A DNA stretch of 64,000 nt from Belnapia rosea (GTDB lineage: Bacteria > Pseudomonadota > Alphaproteobacteria > Acetobacterales > Acetobacteraceae): assembly GCF_900101615.1 (NCBI RefSeq), contig NZ_FMZX01000014.1, positions 60,650 to 124,649 of the forward strand, written 5' to 3'. Made by a program: the position numbers and the translations under genes. The notes under the pieces are model-generated. The model was not told the origin of the DNA. It ran no database searches and saw only the letters and a list, made by a program, of their open reading frames with translations. Positions 46,618-55,088 of the stretch are shown piece after piece (the stretch's first letter is position 1; each line of letters begins with the position of its first letter).

Positions 46618-47073
46618 GTGCTGTGTGTCCTGATGCTGCGGGCCGGCATGGGGCCGGGCTGCGGCGGAGGACCACAGGGGATGCAGGTTTCGGCTTCGGG
46701 CAGCGCCGGCAATGCGGCCATGATCCAGCAGATGCGGGAGCGGATGTTCAGCCGCGCTGACAAGGATGGCGACGGCAGCCTCACGCTCGATGAATTCCAA
46801 CCCCTCGCCAGGCCGGCAGCCTCTGCCGGGACAGGGGCAATGGATGCCACCTTCAAGGCGCTCGATGCCGATGGCGACGGCAGGCTGAGCAGCGCAGAGA
46901 TGGCTCAGGCCCGGCCGCACCGCCACGGCGGTGGCCGGATGGGCACGGGAGCGGATGGCATGGCGACGCTGCTCGGCGTGCAGGAGAGCAGCCAGGGCCA
47001 GAGCCCGGGCGGGATCGAGGCGGTGATGGCGCGGATGCTGCGGGCCTATGGTGGCAAGGTGGGGGCGGCCTGA
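46618..47073 (+). CDS. EF-hand calcium-binding protein
   Basis: 151 residues from a GTG at 46618; ATGs at 46633 and 46648 are equally possible. Two EF-hand loops are clear: DKDGDGSLTLDE and DADGDGRLSSAE, about 40 residues apart. A His/Gly-rich stretch (PHRHGGGRMG) follows. The N-terminus is weakly hydrophobic, so export is uncertain. Probable calcium buffer or sensor; partner unknown. Confidence 0.7.
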   Translation: MLCVLMLRAGMGPGCGGGPQGMQVSASGSAGNAAMIQQMRERMFSRADKDGDGSLTLDEFQPLARPAASAGTGAMDATFKALDADGDGRLSSAEMAQARPHRHGGGRMGTGADGMATLLGVQESSQGQSPGGIEAVMARMLRAYGGKVGAA

Positions 47074-47133
47074 TCAGGCTGGAAGGCCCGATGCAGTGAC
47101 GGCATGGTGCAGGCCAGGAAAGGGTGATCTGCC

Positions 47134-47316
47134 ATGATGCTGCGTCCCATTGCTGCCTTGACCCTGCTGGTGGCCCTTGCTGGCTGCAGCGGATGGCGGC
47201 CGATCGGCATCAGCCTGCCTGGCGGCCCGACCCGTGGCACCATGACCTATGACGAGGCCATGGGCGCACGAACCGGCCTGACCCGGCTGGAGAGGGTGCC
47301 GCCGACCGAGCGCTGA
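47134..47316 (+). CDS. Small predicted lipoprotein
   Basis: 60 residues. Signal peptide MMLRPIAALTLLVALAGC with lipobox LAGC at 15-18; the mature part is about 43 residues and contains RGTMTYDEAMGARTGL. No family is recognised. Likely anchored in the outer membrane (Ser follows the Cys). A weak AAGGG site lies upstream of the ATG. Confidence 0.6.
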   Translation: MMLRPIAALTLLVALAGCSGWRPIGISLPGGPTRGTMTYDEAMGARTGLTRLERVPPTER

Positions 47317-47387
47317 GCCCCGAGTCTGGACCTTCGGCCGTCCCGCGTTACGATGCGCGTTGATTGATCTGCCGGGGAAAGACCGCC

Positions 47388-48305
47388 ATGCGCGCCTTGT
47401 TCGTCGATGCCAACCCGTCCCTCGCGGCGGTGACCGAGCGGCTCATGCGTCCGGGCGACCCGGAGGTGGCCATTCACCGCAACCCGGACATCACCGCTGC
47501 CGAGCTGCCGAAGCTGCTGGCCGGCTACCAGATCGCCATCGACGACCATACCCAGTTCCCGACCGACATCGTGAAGCAGTGCCCGGACCTCAAGCACATC
47601 GTCTTCCTCGGCACCGGCGCGCGCAGCTACATGAATCCGGAGGAGCTCGAGGCGCTCGGCGTCACCGTCCATATCATCAAGGGGTATGGCGATACCGCGG
47701 TCGCGGAGATGGCCTTTGCCCTGATGTGGGATGCAGCACGGAAGACCGCCCATATGGATGGCGCCATCCGTGCCGGCAACTGGCCGCGGGTGGTGGGGAC
47801 GCAGCTGACCGGCAAGACCGTCGGGCTGATCGGCGTAGGCGGTATCGGTGCCGAGATGGCGCGGCTTTGCACGGGCATCGGGATGAAGGTCCTCGCCTGG
47901 AACCGCTCGCCCAAGGCGATGCCGGGGGTGGAATTCGTCGAGCTTGACCGGCTGCTGGCGGAAAGCGATGTGATCTCGCTGCATCTGTTGCTGAATGACG
48001 AGACGCGCGGCTTCCTCTCGCGCGAGCGGCTGGCGAAGATGAAGCCGGGGGCGATCCTGGTGAACACCGCCCGCGGCGCCATCATTGATGAATTGGCCAT
48101 GGCCTCGGCACTGGAGGCTGGGCATCTGGGCCATGCGGCCCTCGATGTCTTCATCGAGGAGCCGCTGCCGGCGGGCCATCCGCTGACCCGCCTGGAGAAT
48201 GCGACGCTGACCTCCCACGCGGCATTCCGCACGCCGGAGGCCAGCGACAACCTGATCGGGGCGGCGCTGGACCATTGCCGGCGGATCCTGGCCGAAGGGC
48301 GCTGA
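47388..48305 (+). CDS. NAD-dependent D-2-hydroxyacid dehydrogenase
   Basis: 305 residues. Rossmann motif GVGGIG at 149-154, catalytic Arg229 in VNTARGAIID, Glu257 region in DVFIEEPLPAGHPL and His277 in TSHAAFRTPEA. Reduces a 2-oxoacid to the D-hydroxyacid or the reverse; specific substrate not determinable (glyoxylate, phosphoglycerate and others are possible). GGGGAAAG precedes the ATG at 47388. Tail-to-tail with the RTX relic. Confidence 0.9.
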   Translation: MRALFVDANPSLAAVTERLMRPGDPEVAIHRNPDITAAELPKLLAGYQIAIDDHTQFPTDIVKQCPDLKHIVFLGTGARSYMNPEELEALGVTVHIIKGYGDTAVAEMAFALMWDAARKTAHMDGAIRAGNWPRVVGTQLTGKTVGLIGVGGIGAEMARLCTGIGMKVLAWNRSPKAMPGVEFVELDRLLAESDVISLHLLLNDETRGFLSRERLAKMKPGAILVNTARGAIIDELAMASALEAGHLGHAALDVFIEEPLPAGHPLTRLENATLTSHAAFRTPEASDNLIGAALDHCRRILAEGR

Positions 48306-48315
48306 GCCGCACCCT

Positions 48316-48852
48316 TCAACGCCAAAGGAAGGCATTGGTGTCGAGACCGGTGATGTCGGCACCAGTCAGGGTGATCTTGATATCGGCATTGCCATCGCCG
48401 CCGGTATCGATGAGCAGGATCTTGGGTGTGGCGTCGAGCCGCGCCTGGCTGGAGCCAGTCGCCGTCAAGCCGGCGACGCCGAGGAAGCTGAAGGCGCCGG
48501 TCAGCATTCCGGTAAAGATCGACAGGTCCGTCGTGGCGCTGAAATCGGTAATGGCACCTCCGGCCATGGTCGAGGCTTCCGTGACCCCGCCATCGATGAA
48601 AGGGTCCACGCCTGCGCCACCGGTCAGCTGATCCGCCCCCGATCCACCGCCGATCTGGTCGCTGCCCGACCCACTGACCACGATATCGTTGCCATCGTTA
48701 CCGCTGAGCCGGGTGGCGATGCTGCCGGCAACGGTGATTGCATCAGCCCCCTCACCACCATTGACGGCCTCCATGCTGGAGACGCTGAGGGCATTGGCAC
48801 CTTGGCCGCACATGGATGCGACATGCCGGCAGGAGGTATAGCCGGATGCCAC
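48316..48852 (-). pseudogene. C-terminal remnant of an RTX (haemolysin-type) calcium-binding protein
   Basis: The reading frame from about 48810 to 48316 has clear RTX nonapeptide repeats (GGEGADAITV, GNDGNDIVV, GSGSDQIGGGSGADQLTGG) and a C-terminal tail ending TNAFLWR, typical of type I secreted proteins. The normal large N-terminal part is missing: at about 48815 the frame joins degenerate sequence from an FkbM-like methyltransferase. It has no plausible start or ribosome-binding site, so it is treated as a relic. Confidence 0.7.
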
Positions 48853-48859
48853 GATGCCT

Positions 48860-49030
48860 CTTCGAACAGCGCCGGCACGGCTTCTCTCTGCTCAGTACCG
48901 AGATGAAGCAGTGGCTGTGCCGGGCGATCGCTTCCCGCGCGCCGCGCAGCACATGCGCCTCCATTCCTTCGACATCCGCCTTGATCAGGCGGCAGCCGGG
49001 CAGTCGGTGGCCATGGCTCTCCATATCCGC
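48860..49030 (-). pseudogene. Degraded FkbM-type methyltransferase fragment
   Basis: One frame encodes PGCRLIKADVEGMEAHVLRGAREAIARH, cut by a stop or shift near 48910, and a second frame continues EQREAVPALFEEASWHP. The VEGMEAxVLxGA core is the hallmark of FkbM methyltransferases. Both ends are missing and the frames are broken, so the gene is dead. It directly precedes the RTX relic on the same strand. Confidence 0.6.
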
Positions 49031-49142
49031 TCCTGTGCCGGCGGGCCAGGATGCGGGATGCCCCGCGGCCACGCCGGACCAAGTCCGGGCGCGACCCTGA
49101 GCGGCCGAAAGCCGCGGAAGCGTCAAGCTCCGGAAGGCCGGC

Positions 49143-49439
49143 TCAGCGGATATAGAAGCCGAAGCCAGGTGGCGGCGGGGGCGGCGCGTAGTAGCGCGGT
49201 GGCGGCGCGTAATAGGCCGGAGGCGGTGGCCGGTAATAGGCTGGCGGCGGCGGCGCGTAGTAGCGCGGCGGCGGGCCCCAGTAGCGCGGCGGGGGCGGCG
49301 GTCCCCAGTAACGTGGCGGCGGCGGCCGATAATAGCCCCGGCCATGCCAATAGGGATCGGCCTGCCCGGCGGATGGCGCCAGGGCCAAGCCGGCCATGCC
49401 GGCAGCCATGGCGAGGATGACTACCCGAAGGGCGCGCAT
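49143..49439 (-). CDS. Secreted Pro/Tyr-rich repeat protein
   Basis: 98 residues. Signal peptide MRALRVVILAMAAGMAGLAL with cleavage near AGQA|D, then a low-complexity mature part of about 65 residues built from repeats of the form (R/A)YWGPPPPP and YYAPPPPA/YYRPPPP, ending FGFYIR. AAGGAGG lies 8 nt before the ATG at 49439. Probably an envelope or cell-wall-associated protein; the Tyr-rich repeats could cross-link. No enzymatic domain. Confidence 0.75.
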   Translation of the reverse strand: MRALRVVILAMAAGMAGLALAPSAGQADPYWHGRGYYRPPPPRYWGPPPPPRYWGPPPRYYAPPPPAYYRPPPPAYYAPPPRYYAPPPPPPGFGFYIR

Positions 49440-49528
49440 GACACCCGAACCTCCTTGCATACGCGGAGAGTAGCGCCCCGCTTGCGGCGGAAACGCGGCA
49501 ATCCGGTGGCCCGGACGGGACAGGCGAA

Positions 49529-50866
49529 TCACTCCGCCGCGAACACCCGGTCGAAGATGGTGCGGACATGGGCGAAGTCGCGTGTCGGGTCCATCGCCGC
49601 ATCGAGAGCCGCGCCATCCATCACCGTCGAGACGCCAGGCTCGGCCAGAAGGTTGTCGCGGAAGCTGCGGGCGCCGGGCCGGCCGAGAGCCTGCCAGGTG
49701 GCCATGGCGGCAGCCTGCACGGCGGCATAGGCGGCCTCGCGGCTCATCCCGGCCTGGGTCAGCGCCAGCAGCACCTTCTGCGAATGGACGACGCCGCCGA
49801 GGCTCTCGAGGTTCTCCGCCATCCGCTCGGGATAGACCGTCAGCTTCTCCATCATGCCCGTCAGGCGCGAAAGGGCGAAGTCGAGACCGATGGTCGCATC
49901 CGGGGCGATCACCCGCTCGACGCTGGAATGGCTGATGTCCCGCTCATGCCAGAGGGCCACATTCTCGAGCGCCGGCACCACATGGCTGCGCACCAGACGA
50001 GCAAGGCCGGTCAGGTTCTCGGAGAGCACCGGGTTCCGCTTGTGCGGCATGGACGAGGAGCCCTTCTGCCCGGCATGGAAAAACTCCTCGGCCTCGCGCA
50101 CCTCACTGCGCTGGAGATGGCGCACCTCGGTCGCCAGTCGCTCGATGGAGGAGGCGACCACGGCGAGGGCGGCGAAGAAGGCGGCATGCCGGTCGCGCGG
50201 GATCACCTGGGTCGAGACCGGCTCGACCGCGAGGCCGAGCTTCGCCGCGACATGGGCTTCCACGCGCGGGTCGACGCTGGCGAAGGTGCCGACCGGGCCG
50301 CTGATGGCGCAGGTGGCAATCTCCGCTCGGGCAGCGGCCAGACGGGTGCGGTTGCGACTGAATTCGGCGTAATAGCCCGCCAGTTTCAGTCCGAAGGTCG
50401 TGGGCTCGGCATGGATGCCGTGGCTGCGCCCGATGGTCGGGGTGAACTGGTGCTCGTAGGCGCGAGTTTTGAGCGCCATCAGCAGCGCATCGAGATCGGC
50501 GAGCAACAGGTCCGCCGCCCGGGTCATCTGCACGGCGAGGCAGGTGTCGAGCACGTCGGAACTGGTCATGCCCTGGTGCATGAAGCGCGCCTCGGGCCCG
50601 ATCCCCTCCGCCATGAAGGTGAGGAAGGCGATGACGTCATGCCGGGTGACGCGCTCGATAGCGTCGATCGCCTCCACCTCGGCGGGACCGATGGCGGCGG
50701 CGCGGGGGCCACCCTTCTCGCGGATGACCCGGGCCGCATCGGCCGGGATGGTGCCGAGCTGCGCCATGGCCTCGGCGGCCAGGGCCTCGATCTCGAACCA
50801 GATACGGAAGCGCTCCTCAGGGGACCAGATCGCGGCCATCTGCGGGCGGGTGTAGCGGGGGACCAT
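49529..50866 (-). CDS. purB: Adenylosuccinate lyase
   Basis: 445 residues. Purine synthesis (two steps: SAICAR to AICAR and adenylosuccinate to AMP). Aspartase/fumarase superfamily signature GSSSMPHKRNPVLSEN, catalytic His in GRSHGIHAEPTTFG and TSSDVLDT are visible. N-terminus MVPRYTRPQMAAIWSPEERF is typical of this family, fixing the start at 50866; the open frame continues far upstream but only as antisense of the TerC genes. Confidence 0.96.
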   Translation of the reverse strand: MVPRYTRPQMAAIWSPEERFRIWFEIEALAAEAMAQLGTIPADAARVIREKGGPRAAAIGPAEVEAIDAIERVTRHDVIAFLTFMAEGIGPEARFMHQGMTSSDVLDTCLAVQMTRAADLLLADLDALLMALKTRAYEHQFTPTIGRSHGIHAEPTTFGLKLAGYYAEFSRNRTRLAAARAEIATCAISGPVGTFASVDPRVEAHVAAKLGLAVEPVSTQVIPRDRHAAFFAALAVVASSIERLATEVRHLQRSEVREAEEFFHAGQKGSSSMPHKRNPVLSENLTGLARLVRSHVVPALENVALWHERDISHSSVERVIAPDATIGLDFALSRLTGMMEKLTVYPERMAENLESLGGVVHSQKVLLALTQAGMSREAAYAAVQAAAMATWQALGRPGARSFRDNLLAEPGVSTVMDGAALDAAMDPTRDFAHVRTIFDRVFAAE

Positions 50867-51019
50867 CCGGGCCTCGGGCGTCAGGGGCGGGGTCCGGGCG
50901 GTTTGAACCCCATGGACGCGAATGGCAAGGCCAGGCGACTGTCGCTGATTGGGGTTGCATAAAGATTGCTGCATATTTAAGTGCGGCCGGCCGCCGACCC
51001 CGCCGAGGAGCCGAATACC

Positions 51020-51787
51020 ATGCCCGAATGGCTTGTGCCGCTTGCCCAGGTCCTGTTTATCGATCTCGTCCTGGCCGGGGACAATGCCATCGTTGTCGGC
51101 ATGGCGGCCGCCGGTCTCCCGGTGGAACAGCGCCGCAAGGCCATCTTTTGGGGCATCATCGCGGCAACGGTGATGCGCATCGGCTTCGCCGCCATCACCG
51201 CCCAGCTCCTGGCCGTGGTCGGCATCACCCTGGCCGGCGGCGTGCTGCTGCTCTGGGTCTGCTGGAAAATGTTCCGCGAGCTCCGTGCCCATCACGAGGC
51301 CGAGCCCACGGCGGCACTGGCCGAGGCTGAGGCCACGGCGCCGCGCAAGACCCTGCCCCAGGCCATCACCCAGATCCTGGTCGCCGATGTCTCGATGAGC
51401 CTCGACAACGTGCTTGCCGTCGCCGGCGCGGCCAAGGAGCATACCTGGGTACTGGTCGGCGGCCTCGGCATCTCCGTGGTGCTGATGGGCGTCGCGGCGA
51501 CCCTGATCGCCAACCTCCTGAACCGGCACCGCTGGATCGCCTGGGTCGGCCTCGCCGTCATCCTCTACGTCGCGGTCGACATGATCTGGGAGGGCACGCA
51601 TCAGGTCGCCGGCCAGGTGCCGGGGGCCTATGCCTATCTGATGCTGCCGCTCGGCTACCTGGCGCTGCCGCATGTCTTCCCCGCCTGGATTTGGGCGGCC
51701 GCGACCCTCCTGCAGGTGGTGGTAGTGGCGGCGCTGGCTACAGGAACGGTTACCCTGCTGCGCAAGGCAGGGGGTCGCGATACCTGA
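51020..51787 (+). CDS. TerC/YjbE-family integral membrane protein, copy 1
   Basis: 255 residues, about seven hydrophobic segments. Both acidic family motifs are present: LVLAGDNAIVVGMAAAG near the N-terminus and ADVSMSLDNVLAVAGAA in the middle. The TerC/YjbE/YkoY family is linked to metal export (manganese, calcium) and tellurite resistance. GAGGAG precedes the ATG. It lies upstream of a paralogue with 138 nt between. Confidence 0.9.
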   Translation: MPEWLVPLAQVLFIDLVLAGDNAIVVGMAAAGLPVEQRRKAIFWGIIAATVMRIGFAAITAQLLAVVGITLAGGVLLLWVCWKMFRELRAHHEAEPTAALAEAEATAPRKTLPQAITQILVADVSMSLDNVLAVAGAAKEHTWVLVGGLGISVVLMGVAATLIANLLNRHRWIAWVGLAVILYVAVDMIWEGTHQVAGQVPGAYAYLMLPLGYLALPHVFPAWIWAAATLLQVVVVAALATGTVTLLRKAGGRDT

Positions 51788-51798
51788 AAAATTAGTAA

Positions 51799-51826
51799 TG
51801 CAGTCAGCTACTTGGCGCTGACTGCA
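51799..51826 (+). terminator. Perfect hairpin between the two TerC genes
   Basis: Ten-bp perfect stem (51799-51808 with 51817-51826) and an 8-nt loop, 11 nt past the first TerC stop. No T-run follows. It may be a terminator, an attenuator or an RNA-stability element. Confidence 0.55.
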
Positions 51827-51925
51827 GCACCTTGCTCCCGCTTCACAGGCCGAAACCGCTCCCCTAGGGTGCGGCGCGCCGGATGTCCGGTCGTTCCCCG
51901 CTACTAACCGGCCGGAGCCTGCCGC

Positions 51926-52612
51926 ATGGATGTGTCGTCGTTCGCCGAGAGCTGGAACTGGCTTCTCCTCGGGCAAATTCTCGGGGTCAACATCATCCTC
52001 TCGGGTGACAACGCAGTTCTGATCGCCCTTGCCGCCGCGGGCCTGCCGGCCGAGCAGCGCGGCAAGGCCATCATGTTCGGCATGGTGCTGGCGGTGGTGC
52101 TTCGCATCTTCCTCAGCCTCGCCGCGGTGCAGCTTCTGGCCGTTCCTGGTCTGCTCCTGGTCGGCGGCTTGGTGCTGCTGTGGATCGCCTATGGCTTCTT
52201 CAAGGAGCTGCGCAGCGAGGACAAGGCCGATGCCGCGGGCGACCATGCGCCGCACGAGATCAAGACCATGGGCACGGCGCTGCGCCAGATCGTCATCGCC
52301 GACGTCTCGATGAGCCTCGACAACGTGCTTGCCGTTGCCGGTGCGGCGGTCGGCAACATGCCGATGCTGATCGTTGGCCTCGTCATCTCGATCCTGCTGA
52401 TGGGCGTCGCCGCCACGCTGATCTCGAAGCTGCTCGAACGCTTCCGCTGGATCGCCTATCTTGGCGTGGCGCTGATCGTCTGGATCGGCCTCAAGATGGT
52501 CTTCGAGGACGGCCACCGCCTCCTCGAGATGTATGGTGGCGACCATGCGGCGCTTGAGCGCAGCCCGGCGCTGGTCACCAAGGCGCTGGCCGCGCCGGGA
52601 ATCGAGGGCTGA
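51926..52612 (+). CDS. TerC/YjbE-family integral membrane protein, copy 2
   Basis: 228 residues. NIILSGDNAVLIALAAAGLP and ADVSMSLDNVLAVAGAA correspond to the copy 1 motifs; the second is identical over 17 residues, so the genes are tandem paralogues. Lacks the last 25-30 residues of copy 1 and has a charged C-terminal tail. Likely handles the same kind of metal. Start ATG at 51926. The lipoprotein gene begins 4 nt after its stop. Confidence 0.9.
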   Translation: MDVSSFAESWNWLLLGQILGVNIILSGDNAVLIALAAAGLPAEQRGKAIMFGMVLAVVLRIFLSLAAVQLLAVPGLLLVGGLVLLWIAYGFFKELRSEDKADAAGDHAPHEIKTMGTALRQIVIADVSMSLDNVLAVAGAAVGNMPMLIVGLVISILLMGVAATLISKLLERFRWIAYLGVALIVWIGLKMVFEDGHRLLEMYGGDHAALERSPALVTKALAAPGIEG

Positions 52613-52616
52613 CCGC

Positions 52617-53189
52617 ATGAGTCGCGCCTGGGCAGCGTCGGTCCTGGCCATGTTGCTGGCTGGTTGCCAGCCGCCACCGGAGGCGACGCCTCTCAGGCGG
52701 CCCGCGACGGTCGCCGACCTCGCCGCCCGCCTGCCCGCGGAGGCCGCCGGCTTCCAGCGCGGCGCCACCACCCCGCTGCCGCGCGGCGAGGATGGGCGGG
52801 AGATTGGCTACCGAACCCCCGGACGCATTGCTGCCGGTGCCACGGTCCAGCTTTACCGCCTGCCCGGCGTCGTCCTACCGGAGGGGCTCAGCAGCCCTGA
52901 CGCGGCCGATGCCTTCAACGACCTGCTCCAGGATGCCATGCGCCCCGCCCCGCAGCGCCGGCTGCGCGAGGAGGCCCGCTTCACGCTGCCCGCCGAAGGC
53001 CCCGCCCTGCTGCGCTGCGCCGAGACGGCCGGCTCCTATGGGCGGGAACGGGTGCAGGGGCTGCTCTGCGCCGGCAGCCTCGGTGGCGGGCTGCTGCGGC
53101 TGCGGGTCACCATGCCGCGGCAGGAGCCGCTACCGGCCGATTCCCGCGCCTTCGCCACCGGCATCCTTGCGGCGCTGCGCACCCCCTGA
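52617..53189 (+). CDS. Predicted lipoprotein of unknown function
   Basis: 190 residues. Signal MSRAWAASVLAMLLAGC with lipobox LAGC at 14-17, then a mature domain with RLPAEAAGFQRGATTPL, GIVVLPEGL-like strands and a pair of Cys residues (LLRCAE and GLLCAG) that could form a disulfide. Not a family I recognise. Sits 4 nt after the TerC copy 2 stop, so it is probably co-transcribed and may work with it at the membrane. Confidence 0.75.
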   Translation: MSRAWAASVLAMLLAGCQPPPEATPLRRPATVADLAARLPAEAAGFQRGATTPLPRGEDGREIGYRTPGRIAAGATVQLYRLPGVVLPEGLSSPDAADAFNDLLQDAMRPAPQRRLREEARFTLPAEGPALLRCAETAGSYGRERVQGLLCAGSLGGGLLRLRVTMPRQEPLPADSRAFATGILAALRTP

Positions 53190-53220
53190 CACCGAGCCCT
53201 CGGCGCCCTACCTGCGGGGC

Positions 53221-54114
53221 ATGACCAATCCCGATCCGATGCGTGTCTTCGATCGCCGCCTGGTGCGCCTGCGCCGTGACCGGGCCGCTGCCACCGTGGG
53301 CCAGGTGGCGCCGGTGCTGGAGGAGGCGGCGGAGCGCCTGCTCGACCGGCTGGACGACATCACCCGCCGCTTCTCCCGGGCGCTCGATCTGGGCGGGCGC
53401 GGCGTGGTCGCGCCCCGGCTCCGGGCGCGGGGCATCCCTTTCGTGGTGTCGATGGACCTCTCCGCCCGCATGGCGGCCGGGGCAGGGGGGCTCGCAGTGG
53501 CGGGAGATGAGGAGGCGCTGCCCTTCGCGCCGGAAAGCTTCGACCTCATCGTCGCCAATCTTTCCCTCCATTGGGTGAACGACCTGCCGGGCGCGCTGGT
53601 GCAGATCCGCCGGGCGCTCCGGCCGGACGGGCTCTTCCTGGCCTCGCTGCCCGGCCTGGGTACCCTGCAGGAGCTGCGCGAGGCGCTGGCCGGGGCCGAG
53701 AGCGCGTTGCGGGGTGGCCTCTCGCCCCGGGTGTCGCCCTTCCCCGAGTTGCGCGACCTGGCCGGGCTGCTGCAGCGGACCGGCTTCGCCCTGCCCGTGG
53801 CGGATGGCGAGGCGCTGCCGCTCCGCTACCGCACGCCGCTTGGCCTGTTGCAGGATCTGCGGGCGGCCGGCGAGGCCAATGCGGCGCTGGCGCGGGACAG
53901 CCGCACCCCGCCACGGGCGCTGCTGCCCATGGCGCTCGCCGCCCTCCCGCAGGATGAGACGGGTGTGCCCGCCAGCTTCCGCCTGCTGATGATGACCGGC
54001 TGGGCGCCCCATGAGAGCCAGAGCAAGGCTGCCCGCCCCGGCAGCGCCAATGCCCGGCTGGCCGAGGTGCTGGGCGTCGAGGAGCGTAGCGCGGGTGAGC
54101 GGGCCGGGCATTGA
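53221..54114 (+). CDS. SAM-dependent methyltransferase, NDUFAF5/BioC-like
   Basis: 297 residues. Class I methyltransferase: RALDLGGRG (SAM motif), VVSMDLSARM, ALPFAPESFDLIVANLSLHWVNDLPG. The N-terminal MRVFDRRLVRLRRDRAA matches the NDUFAF5 family, whose human member hydroxylates an Arg of a complex I subunit during assembly; alphaproteobacterial homologues are thought to do the same. BioC is less likely since no biotin genes are near. The start is the ATG at 53221. Confidence 0.88.
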   Translation: MTNPDPMRVFDRRLVRLRRDRAAATVGQVAPVLEEAAERLLDRLDDITRRFSRALDLGGRGVVAPRLRARGIPFVVSMDLSARMAAGAGGLAVAGDEEALPFAPESFDLIVANLSLHWVNDLPGALVQIRRALRPDGLFLASLPGLGTLQELREALAGAESALRGGLSPRVSPFPELRDLAGLLQRTGFALPVADGEALPLRYRTPLGLLQDLRAAGEANAALARDSRTPPRALLPMALAALPQDETGVPASFRLLMMTGWAPHESQSKAARPGSANARLAEVLGVEERSAGERAGH

Positions 54115-54217
54115 GCTCGCGCGTCCGGGACCATATCAAGCTGCCACAAGTATTGCACCGGGCGCCCCCCGCGAGCATCTTGGGCGAGACCGCCGAATGC
54201 AGAGACAATCGAACACC

Positions 54218-55024
54218 ATGGACCAGCAGGCCGGCGACGCGCGCCGCATCACCCTTCACGCCGCCGGGGATTTCACGGGCATGCGGCGCGCCGGCCAATT
54301 GGCCGCGGAGACGCTCGACCTCATCACGCCGCATGTTCGCCCCGGCGTGACCACATCCGAGCTGGACCGGATCTGCCACGAGCACATCATCGCCCAGGGC
54401 GCGGTCCCGGCGCCGCTCGGCTATCGCGGCTACCCGAAATCGATCTGCACCTCTATCAACCATGTTGTCTGCCATGGCATCCCCGGCGAGCGGGCGCTGA
54501 TGGATGGGGACGTGGTGAACATCGACGTCACGGTCATCCTCGATGGCTGGCATGGCGACAGCAGCCGGATGTACGTGGCCGGCACCGCCTCGACCAAGGC
54601 GCGGCTGCTGCTCGACGTCACCTATGAATCGATGATGCGGGGCATCGCCGCGGTGAAGCCGGGCGCGACCCTCGGCGACATCGGCCATGCCATCCAGAGC
54701 TTCGTCGAGCGCAACCGCTTTGCGGTGGTGCGGGATTTCTGCGGCCATGGCATCGGCCGCCGTTTCCATGAGCCGCCGAACGTGCTGCATTTTGGCCGTC
54801 CGGGCGAGGGGCCCAGGCTGAAGCCCGGCATGTTCTTCACCATCGAGCCGATGGTGAATGCCGGTCGCCCCGAGGTGAAGATCCTCGACGATGGCTGGAC
54901 CGCCGTGACGCGGGACCGCAGCCTCTCCGCCCAGTTCGAGCATATGGTCGGCGTGACCGAGACGGGGGTGGAGATCTTCACCCTTTCCCCCGCCGGGCTG
55001 CACAAGCCACCGTATCAGCTCTGA
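54218..55024 (+). CDS. map: Type I methionine aminopeptidase
   Basis: 268 residues from ATG 54218 (ATG 54197 is an alternative). Removes the initiator Met. All five metal ligands are present: Asp103 (NIDVTVI), Asp114 (HGDSSRM), His177 (CGHGIG), Glu210 (FTIEPM) and Glu241 (QFEHMVGVTE). Complete. Followed by radC after about 60 nt, a frequent order in alphaproteobacteria. Confidence 0.96.
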   Translation: MDQQAGDARRITLHAAGDFTGMRRAGQLAAETLDLITPHVRPGVTTSELDRICHEHIIAQGAVPAPLGYRGYPKSICTSINHVVCHGIPGERALMDGDVVNIDVTVILDGWHGDSSRMYVAGTASTKARLLLDVTYESMMRGIAAVKPGATLGDIGHAIQSFVERNRFAVVRDFCGHGIGRRFHEPPNVLHFGRPGEGPRLKPGMFFTIEPMVNAGRPEVKILDDGWTAVTRDRSLSAQFEHMVGVTETGVEIFTLSPAGLHKPPYQL

Positions 55025-55088
55025 CCGTTTTCGGGCCTTGGTTTCGTAACGATATCGTTTAATCTCGCCCTGTTCGATGGGGCGAGGG

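Noticed and set aside
48752..49345. Intact FkbM methyltransferase
   Set aside because: The frame lacks both ends of the domain and shifts in the middle, so it is scored as a relic.
51788..51925. Manganese (yybP-ykoY) riboswitch before the second TerC gene
   Set aside because: I could not match the conserved loop sequences; only a simple hairpin is visible.
50867..52771. Long open minus-strand extension upstream of purB
   Set aside because: It is the antisense of the two TerC genes; purB starts naturally at 50866 with the family's N-terminus.
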